From NCBI GenBank assembly GCA_900542985.1, contig UQPQ01000016.1:1-58327 (forward strand): a stretch of DNA of 58,327 nucleotides, given 5' to 3'. Below are positions 52,619 through 58,327 of this stretch, in pieces. Every line of letters starts with the position of its first letter. The stretch's first letter is position 1. Origin of the DNA: an uncultured Bacteroides sp. (lineage in GTDB: Bacteria > Bacteroidota > Bacteroidia > Bacteroidales > Bacteroidaceae). Below the pieces are notes generated by a model, which saw nothing but the letters and a program-made list of their open reading frames with translations, was not told where the DNA came from and searched no databases. Position numbers and translations under genes: made by a program.

Positions 52619-52700
52619 TACAATCGACGACGCCGGATATCCGGCCGACCACGACAACTGCACAGCCAGCGACGCCGGCTGTACATACGACGTCGCCGAA
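52619..52700. repeat. Four-unit palindromic repeat element, copy D
   Basis: Units begin at 52619, 52640, 52661 and 52682, with lengths 21, 21, 21 and 19 bp. Cores are TCGACGACGCCGG, GCCGACCACGACA, GCCAGCGACGCCGG and TACGACGTCGCCG, with TACA, TCCG, CACA and TACA before them. TATAAC follows. It lies between the GNAT stop codon (52754) and the operon terminator (52551), in the predicted 3' untranslated region. Confidence 0.85.
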
Positions 52701-52753
52701 TATAACACTCAACGGGTATTAAAAAGATATAGTTCTTATTACTAATACTTTAT

Positions 52754-53257
52754 CTACTCCGAATATTTCCGGCTCTGATAAGCAATACGCGGTGTACCAT
52801 TGGCTACATAAATAATGCCACATCGTACAAATCCATGCTTCTCAAGAATATGCTGCATCACTTTATTGTCTGCATGCGTATCGACACGCAAATTGGCAGA
52901 ACGGTTCCGACACCAGTCTATGCATTGAGCTGCTACTCCACGATACGACCCATCGGAAGCCAGACGATGAATGACATAATAAGGTTCTTCATCCAGCCAA
53001 TTTCCATCTTCAATACGCGCATAAGTAGGATCGGGACCCTGTATAAAACAGAAAGTACCCACAATATCACCCGACTCTGTCGTACACACATAGCAATGCG
53101 AAGCAGCTATTTCCCCGGCAATCAGTTCCCGCTGCGGATAACCATTTATCCACTGATGAGCATTTCCGACAGATACCATAAAAGTACGGGCCGCCTCGAA
53201 TATCTCCATCAGCCTGTCCAAATCGTGTGCTACAGCCAAACGTATCTGCATCGTCAT
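52754..53257 (-). CDS. GNAT-family N-acetyltransferase
   Basis: The 167-residue protein has the GNAT fold: an N-terminal IRLAVAHDLDRLMEIFEAAR, a central GDIVGTFCFIQG, the acetyl-CoA-binding region YYVIHRLASDGSYRGVAAQ, and a C-terminal NKVMQHILEKHGFVRCG. Substrate is unknown. It follows metH by 19 bp and likely shares its transcript; start 53251 is an alternative. Repeat copy D and the operon terminator follow its stop. Confidence 0.88.
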   Translation of the reverse strand: MTMQIRLAVAHDLDRLMEIFEAARTFMVSVGNAHQWINGYPQRELIAGEIAASHCYVCTTESGDIVGTFCFIQGPDPTYARIEDGNWLDEEPYYVIHRLASDGSYRGVAAQCIDWCRNRSANLRVDTHADNKVMQHILEKHGFVRCGIIYVANGTPRIAYQSRKYSE

Positions 53258-53276
53258 ATCCTATCCTCCTCCTGCT

Positions 53277-56021
53277 TTAATCCCAAAGATTCAGTTTATT
53301 TTTCTGTGCTTCCTCCAGTGAAACGGTCTTTACGACTTTCTTTCCACTCTTCTCACACAGTTCACGATACTCGTTTTGCAGTTCTTCCACAAAAGCCGGA
53401 CATTGTTCCGGACTCAGCAACTTAGCCATTACAGAAGCATTCTGCGATGCATCACGCATATATACTACCGGCGCATGATAAGCCGGAGCAATCTTCAGTG
53501 CGGTATGCAGTTTGGATGTAGTAGCCCCTCCGATAAGTACCGGAATATCCAGCCCCGCACGCTCCATCTCGGACACTACATGCACCATTTCTTCGAGCGA
53601 CGGCGTAATCAGCCCGCTCAAACCTACAATGTCCACTTTCTCACGAATAGCAGTTTCTACAATCTGCTCAGCCGGCACCATTACTCCAAGATCAATCACT
53701 TCATAGCCATTGCATGCCATCACCACCGAAACAATATTCTTTCCGATATCATGCACGTCACCCTTTACCGTAGCAACCAGAATTTTTCCTGCACTACGTG
53801 CGCCCTCTTGCTTTCCGGCTTCAATATACGGTTGAAGAATAGCCACTGCCTTCTTCATGGTACGGGCAGTCTTCACCACCTGTGGGAGAAACATCTTTCC
53901 TGCGCCAAACAAATCACCCACATGATTCATACCCGCCATAAGCGGACCTTCGATAATGCTCACTGCATTAGGATAGCGGCTCAAAGCCTCCTGCAAGTCT
54001 TCTTCCAGAAAATCGCCCAGCCCCTTTACCAATGCATATTGCAAGCGCTCCTCTACCGTAGTACCCTCACGCCATTTCAGATGATTGACAGCAGCTGCAG
54101 AAGTATCTTTATTTTCTTTTTCCGCCTTCAAACGCTCAGCCGTTTCTATCAAGCGTTCGGCTGCATCGGGACGACGGTTCAACACTACATCTTCTATGCG
54201 CTCCAGTACATCGGCTGGAATATCAGTATACAATACCGATGTAGCCGGATTGACAATACCCATATCCATTCCCTCACGGATAGCATGATACAAAAATACC
54301 GCATGCATTGCTTCGCGGATATAGTTATTTCCACGGAACGAGAACGAAAGGTTACTTACACCTCCGCTAATATGTGCACCGGGTAAATGTTTCCGAATCC
54401 ATCCGGTAGCCTGAATAAAATCGACGGCATAATTATTATGTTCTTCAATCCCCGTAGCTACAGCCAGCACATTGGGGTCGAAAATAATATCTTGAGGAGC
54501 AAAACCGACTTTTTCGGTCAGAATACGATAAGCACGTTCGCATACTTCTATCTTGCGTGCAAAGGTATCCGCCTGTCCTTTTTCATCGAATGCCATTACA
54601 ATGACTGCTGCTCCGTAACGACGGATTGTACGGGCATGCTCTATAAAGATATCTTCTCCTTCTTTCAGTGAGATGGAGTTGACAATACATTTTCCCTGTA
54701 CGCATTTCAAACCGGCCAGTACTACTTCCCACTTGGAAGAATCTATCATAAGAGGGACACGGGCTATTTCGGGTTCCGAAGCAATGAGATTCAGGAAGGT
54801 AGTCATTTCTTCGGCAGCATCAAGCAGACCGTCGTCCATGTTGATATCAAGAACCAGCGCACCGTCTTCTACCTGCTGACGGGCTATAGAAAGTGCTTCC
54901 TCGTATTTTTTCTCGTTGATGAGACGAAGGAACTTACGCGAACCCGCAACATTGCATCGCTCTCCCACATTGACAAAATTAATTTCGGGAGTAACCTCCA
55001 GAAGTTCCAGTCCCGACAGCCACAAAGATTCTGGTTTAGGAGCTGGTGTATGAGGCTTGGCATCCTTTATCAAATCCTGATAACGGGCGATATATTCTTC
55101 GGTCGTTCCACAACATCCACCTATGATATTGACCAGCCCCTCATCAATGTATTCCTTCACCTCGGCAGCCATCTCCTCGGGCGACTGGTCGTATTGTCCC
55201 AGACTGTTAGGCAATCCGGCGTTAGGATAAGCACTGATATAATAAGGAGCACGCTTGGCCAGCTGTTCTAAGAATGGTTTCAACTGTCTGGCACCGAACG
55301 AGCAGTTTAATCCTACAGAAAATAATTCGGCATGCTGTACCGATGCGAGGAAGGCATCAAGCGTCTGTCCGGATAAAGTACGTCCGGCAATATCCGAAAC
55401 CGTAACCGACAGCATCAGAGGAAGCTTGCGCCCCATTTTCTGCATAGACAATTCGGCAGCTTGTATAGCTACCTTGGCATTGAGCGTATCGAATATGGTT
55501 TCAATCAGAATAGCATCTACTCCTCCTTCAATCAGAGCCTCCATCTGTTCACAATACGCCTCCAGAAGTTCATCGTAAGTCAGAGCACGAAAAGCCGGAT
55601 TGTTGACATCGGGACTCATCGAACAGGTTTTATTGGTAGGACCTACCGATCCTGCTACAAAGCGTGGCTTCTCCGGATTCTTTTGGGTGTATTCATCAGC
55701 AAGACGTCGTGCCAGACGAGCTGCCTCCAGATTGATTTCCCGGCAATAGGCCTGCATATGATAATCGGCCATTGACACACGGGTTGCATTGAATGTATTG
55801 GTTTCTATAATATCGGCTCCCGCTTCGAGATAGCGCCGGTGAATTTCCTCAATGACATCCGGACGAGTCAGGCACAGCAGGTCATTGTTTCCTTTCAACT
55901 GTCCTTGTATTTCTCTGAAACGCTCGCCTCTGAAATCACTCTCTGTCAAGTTGTATTGCTGTATCATCGTACCCATTGCTCCGTCGAGCACCAAGATACG
56001 CTCTTTTATCTGTTGTCGCAT
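53277..56021 (-). CDS. metH: Cobalamin-dependent methionine synthase without activation domain
   Basis: MetH moves a methyl group from methyltetrahydrofolate through cobalamin to homocysteine. The 914 residues include the homocysteine domain (about 1-310; Zn-binding Cys in LNCSFGARQ and [10 protein letters not shown]), the pterin-binding domain (about 330-590; [14 protein letters not shown]), and the cap and cobalamin domains (about 640-880; DVHDIGKN). The AdoMet-binding activation domain that ends E. coli MetH (about 330 residues more) is absent, so reactivation must use a separate protein. No cobalamin riboswitch was recognised in the 62-bp gap upstream. Confidence 0.96.
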   Translation of the reverse strand: MRQQIKERILVLDGAMGTMIQQYNLTESDFRGERFREIQGQLKGNNDLLCLTRPDVIEEIHRRYLEAGADIIETNTFNATRVSMADYHMQAYCREINLEAARLARRLADEYTQKNPEKPRFVAGSVGPTNKTCSMSPDVNNPAFRALTYDELLEAYCEQMEALIEGGVDAILIETIFDTLNAKVAIQAAELSMQKMGRKLPLMLSVTVSDIAGRTLSGQTLDAFLASVQHAELFSVGLNCSFGARQLKPFLEQLAKRAPYYISAYPNAGLPNSLGQYDQSPEEMAAEVKEYIDEGLVNIIGGCCGTTEEYIARYQDLIKDAKPHTPAPKPESLWLSGLELLEVTPEINFVNVGERCNVAGSRKFLRLINEKKYEEALSIARQQVEDGALVLDINMDDGLLDAAEEMTTFLNLIASEPEIARVPLMIDSSKWEVVLAGLKCVQGKCIVNSISLKEGEDIFIEHARTIRRYGAAVIVMAFDEKGQADTFARKIEVCERAYRILTEKVGFAPQDIIFDPNVLAVATGIEEHNNYAVDFIQATGWIRKHLPGAHISGGVSNLSFSFRGNNYIREAMHAVFLYHAIREGMDMGIVNPATSVLYTDIPADVLERIEDVVLNRRPDAAERLIETAERLKAEKENKDTSAAAVNHLKWREGTTVEERLQYALVKGLGDFLEEDLQEALSRYPNAVSIIEGPLMAGMNHVGDLFGAGKMFLPQVVKTARTMKKAVAILQPYIEAGKQEGARSAGKILVATVKGDVHDIGKNIVSVVMACNGYEVIDLGVMVPAEQIVETAIREKVDIVGLSGLITPSLEEMVHVVSEMERAGLDIPVLIGGATTSKLHTALKIAPAYHAPVVYMRDASQNASVMAKLLSPEQCPAFVEELQNEYRELCEKSGKKVVKTVSLEEAQKNKLNLWD

Positions 56022-56083
56022 TTCACAAATTCAAAAACTCTCAAAACTATAAAATCAAAAAATCATATATATGGCACAATAAA

Positions 56084-56542
56084 CTATCGTTTGAACATTC
56101 TGTCCATCATGCGCTTATCATCTTTTTCTTTCAAAGACTCACGTTTATCGTACTGTTTTTTACCTTTTGCCAAGGCAATTACCAGTTTGGCAAGTCCTTT
56201 TTCGTTGATATACAAACGAGTGGGGACAATAGTAAAACCTGTTTCCCGTGTACCACGCTCCAACTTACGCAACTCTTTCTTGGTAAGCAGCAACTTACGA
56301 TCACGACGAGCTGCATGATTATTGTACGAACCGTAGAAGTACTCGGCCACGTGCATATTCTTCACCCACAATTCACCCTTCGAAAAAAAACAGAATGTAT
56401 CTACCAGACTGGCTTTTCCCTGACGGATTGATTTTATTTCCGTACCTGTCAGCACAATACCTGCCGTATAGGTATCGATAAATTCATAATCGAACGAAGC
56501 ACGCTTATTTTTTATATTAATATTACTTGCAGTAGGTTTCAT
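56084..56542 (-). CDS. smpB: SsrA-binding protein SmpB
   Basis: SmpB binds tmRNA and rescues stalled ribosomes. The 152-residue protein has [22 protein letters not shown] broken by the family's conserved [13 protein letters not shown], then [15 protein letters not shown] and [27 protein letters not shown]. The C-terminal basic tail is present. Its ATG overlaps the yip1 stop by one base. metH lies 62 bp downstream. Confidence 0.97.
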   Translation of the reverse strand: MKPTASNINIKNKRASFDYEFIDTYTAGIVLTGTEIKSIRQGKASLVDTFCFFSKGELWVKNMHVAEYFYGSYNNHAARRDRKLLLTKKELRKLERGTRETGFTIVPTRLYINEKGLAKLVIALAKGKKQYDKRESLKEKDDKRMMDRMFKR

Positions 56543-57111
56543 CAGTTCAATATTATAGATAACTTAGTAAATACAAATTCAATAATTGCCGGACAAACCA
56601 ATACTATCAAGGTCATTACCACCGTATAACCTGTCAGTTTGTCTTCCGCCACTTTCAGCATCTGTCTCGCTCCCTCAAACACGACAACAATGGTATAAAT
56701 CTGCAAAATCCAATGCAGCAGCATGATAGAGAAAAGCCCACTGACAATATCCAATACAAAAGTCACAACCATAGAATATCCCACAAACTCCAGTATTCTA
56801 TCGTACGAGTCTGCACGGTCAAACCAACGGCGTCCTATCTTATCTACCAGATAAGCAGCTAAAAAGAAGCCTCCAAACAAAGCTACAGCCAGTGCACAGC
56901 ACTGTGTCAAGGCAATCTGAAATACATCGGGACTAAACTCTCTCCCGATAAATGCACCTCCGAACTCCGACAAGCCACACAAGCCAATCATCGGATAGAC
57001 GAAATTAGGCATTACCAATCTCCCCTCTTTCCGTTCGGCTATTTCGTTCCACGCCTTTGCAGGCGATGACAACAACAATATTATACGCTGAAATATTTCT
57101 TTATAACTCAA
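56542..57111 (-). CDS. Yip1-family membrane protein
   Basis: The 189-residue protein opens with [21 protein letters not shown], the usual Yip1-family start, and has about five hydrophobic segments (about 32-50, 65-90, 105-130, 140-150, 165-185). Its bacterial function is unknown. It is the first gene of the yip1-smpB-metH-GNAT operon. A -7-like box (minus strand TATTTTTG, 57146-57153) lies 34 bp upstream. Confidence 0.8.
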   Translation of the reverse strand: MSYKEIFQRIILLLSSPAKAWNEIAERKEGRLVMPNFVYPMIGLCGLSEFGGAFIGREFSPDVFQIALTQCCALAVALFGGFFLAAYLVDKIGRRWFDRADSYDRILEFVGYSMVVTFVLDIVSGLFSIMLLHWILQIYTIVVVFEGARQMLKVAEDKLTGYTVVMTLIVLVCPAIIEFVFTKLSIILN

Positions 57112-57292
57112 TGTAATTCTCCTTTCCTGTTAAATGTATGAAATGCAAAAATACAAAAAAGAAGAAAATATACGAGAGGCTTTATAATGAAACTTTTGAA
57201 AAACAGACAGGATTAAAGATTATTTCACTCCTGCGACTACATCCTCCACCACCGCAACAAGACAAGCCGGTCACATATCCTTAAACAATAAA
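57112..57292. other. Intergenic region upstream of the Yip1 gene
   Basis: Besides the -7-like box at 57146-57153 this stretch holds no recognisable gene or repeat. Confidence 0.4.
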
Positions 57293-57336
57293 AAAATCAG
57301 ATAAAGAAAGAATTTCTCCTCTCTTTATCTGATTTT
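57289..57336 (-). terminator. Terminator of the NigD-like gene
   Basis: AAAATCAGATAAAGA (57293-57307) pairs over 15 bp with TCTTTATCTGATTTT (57322-57336). On the minus strand it is followed by TTTATTG. It lies 72 bp after the NigD-like stop. Confidence 0.8.
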
Positions 57337-57408
57337 CCATACTAAATGTTCTTTTAATATATCATATAGAAAACATGCTCAAATGTATTCTATACAGTTT
57401 CAGATATA

Positions 57409-58209
57409 TTATTCAGCCTGTTCCTGAGCTCGCATTTCGCAAACATATGTTTGTTTACTTTTCTTTTTAGAATCCATTGTTGGAACATAAGTAGAAGCAG
57501 TTTCGTATTCAACTTCTAATTTTTTCGGATAAGTACCGTTTAAAGTTTCATAAGCTCTGATTGCCGAACGCAAATCAAAATACTCATAACAATACGAATA
57601 AGACATTGTATAATCGGCAAGCGCCTTCTCTGTTTCTGCATTTAAAATCTGATAACGAAGCTTCAATTTCATCACATCATTTTCAGCCTTTGTTGCTGCA
57701 TCATAATAAAGAGTGAATTTATGATTCTTCAATTCTGTATCCAATGTTTCACTTACAGTTGACTCGTGTACATAAAACAAGGGGTTCAAGATCAAATAGT
57801 CGTTATGTCCCCAGATCAACAAGCTTTGAGTATTGAATCCTGAAAGAGAAACAGTTCCTTCTTCCGGTATTGCCTTATCGCTTACTTCACCTTCTGGAAG
57901 ATATTCCGGAGTCCCTATCACTGTAATATCTTTTCTATCTCCCTGAGCAGCAAACTGTTCATAATCATAAGAGAAAGAAACCATCGCCAAATCCGATCTT
58001 TCTCCGGAAACAGTCACAGTGGTAGTAGGTATGTATTCATTGTCAGCCTCATCAACAAAAATTGTCTTGCCTGTCATATAATCAGAGCTCACCTTAAAAG
58101 GCCATGTCAATGTACCCGTACCTCCCGAACTTGAGGTATCCAAACAAGAAGTAATCCCCAAAGAAGCCGCAAAAGCCGCCATAACAACCACGAATTTCAT
58201 TTTTTTCAT
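57409..58209 (-). CDS. NigD-like lipoprotein
   Basis: This 266-residue protein has a lipoprotein signal ending LGITSC (Cys22) and a serine/glycine-rich tether. A beta-rich body follows, with DEADNEYIPTTT, then VSFSYDYEQFAAQG and LILNPLFYVHES, that resembles the NigD family, named from bacteriocin-associated loci in Bacteroides. Its function is unsettled and its location is probably the outer membrane. A motif like an insertion-sequence end lies about 60 bp upstream. Confidence 0.78.
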   Translation of the reverse strand: MKKMKFVVVMAAFAASLGITSCLDTSSSGGTGTLTWPFKVSSDYMTGKTIFVDEADNEYIPTTTVTVSGERSDLAMVSFSYDYEQFAAQGDRKDITVIGTPEYLPEGEVSDKAIPEEGTVSLSGFNTQSLLIWGHNDYLILNPLFYVHESTVSETLDTELKNHKFTLYYDAATKAENDVMKLKLRYQILNAETEKALADYTMSYSYCYEYFDLRSAIRAYETLNGTYPKKLEVEYETASTYVPTMDSKKKSKQTYVCEMRAQEQAE

Positions 58210-58270
58210 AAACTTTGTCTTTATATTGTTAAATTATATTTTACAAGAGAAATAAAAGAAAAGAAACAAT

Positions 58271-58327
58271 ACCCTAAAATCCGCAACTATCATCCAATAC
58301 ACGATTAAGGGTAGATTTATGAGTCGT
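58271..58327 (+). mobile_element. Possible insertion-sequence end at right edge
   Basis: ACCCTAAAATCCGCAAC (58271-58287) resembles the outward-facing CCTTAATTCCGCAAC at the left edge, sharing TCCGCAAC and most of the preceding bases. The window ends 40 bp later, so no transposase can be seen. The NigD-like gene would then have lost or changed its native upstream region. Confidence 0.3.

Noticed and set aside
8175..52700. CRISPR array as explanation for the repeats
   Set aside because: There are no spacers, units are contiguous and degenerate, and no cas genes are present.
53376..54386. 336-codon plus-strand frame opposite metH
   Set aside because: It is His/Cys/Ser-rich antisense composition with no recognisable motif, inside a certain metH.
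56022..56083. Cobalamin riboswitch before metH
   Set aside because: The gap to smpB is only 62 bp, AT-rich, and has no B12-box-like or folded sequence.

Overview
The window reads as a chromosomal segment of a gut Bacteroidales, most likely Bacteroides or Phocaeicola. The evidence is a SusC-type receptor, NigD-, DUF4251-, DUF4136-, DUF4468-, DUF3843- and DUF4301-type proteins typical of that order, promoters of the Bacteroidales form (TTTG, about 20 bp, TAnnTTTG), almost no Shine-Dalgarno sequences, and a sodium-pumping methylmalonyl-CoA decarboxylase for the succinate-to-propionate route. The species cannot be named from this sequence. No rRNA, tRNA or CRISPR array was seen.

Layout. 1-2402 is a 3'-truncated SusC-like receptor that runs into what looks like an insertion-sequence end. 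2943-14585 (+) holds folC, a galactose operon (galM, sugar/H+ symporter, galK), tkt-rpiB, a DUF4468 protein, rnz, and an ECF sigma factor with two envelope partners. 14695-19504 is mostly minus strand (S37 peptidase, mazG, mltF-like, udk) with trxA on plus. 19577-25000 (+) holds a Dabb protein, a thioesterase and hisGDCB behind a histidine attenuator. 25272-34773 has DUF4301, a RelA-like (p)ppGpp enzyme, DUF1573, three envelope proteins (-) and a three-gene operon with an MFS transporter. 34876-37678 (-) is nitroreductase, small membrane protein, DUF2520, KdsC-like phosphatase, maf. 37758-44376 (+) has a FemAB-like protein, mce, the decarboxylase operon and an orphan glycosidase-type C-terminal domain. 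44432-48857 (-) is a MarR-regulated tripartite efflux operon. 48970-52406 (-) is a four-module persulfide/CoA-disulfide reductase with a MarR regulator and queH. 52754-57111 (-) is yip1, smpB, metH and a GNAT gene. 57409-58209 (-) is a NigD-like lipoprotein, followed by a second possible insertion-sequence end.

The most unusual signal is a dispersed intergenic element of about 82 bp found four times (8175, 25037, 38804, 52619). Each copy has exactly four CG-rich, near-palindromic units with spacing 21, 21, 21 and 19 bp. Every copy lies downstream of a gene, and two lie between a stop codon and its terminator. Spacing of two helical turns and palindromic cores suggest a protein-binding array or a structured 3' RNA; I do not recognise the family.

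Other regulatory structure that can be read directly: a his leader peptide with four consecutive His codons and mutually exclusive antiterminator/terminator helices; a perfect 22-bp palindrome covering the -33 box of the marR-efflux promoter; alternating TTTCC/GGAAA blocks before the persulfide reductase; a strong hairpin inside the gal operon; and an 18-bp-stem structure upstream of mmdA.
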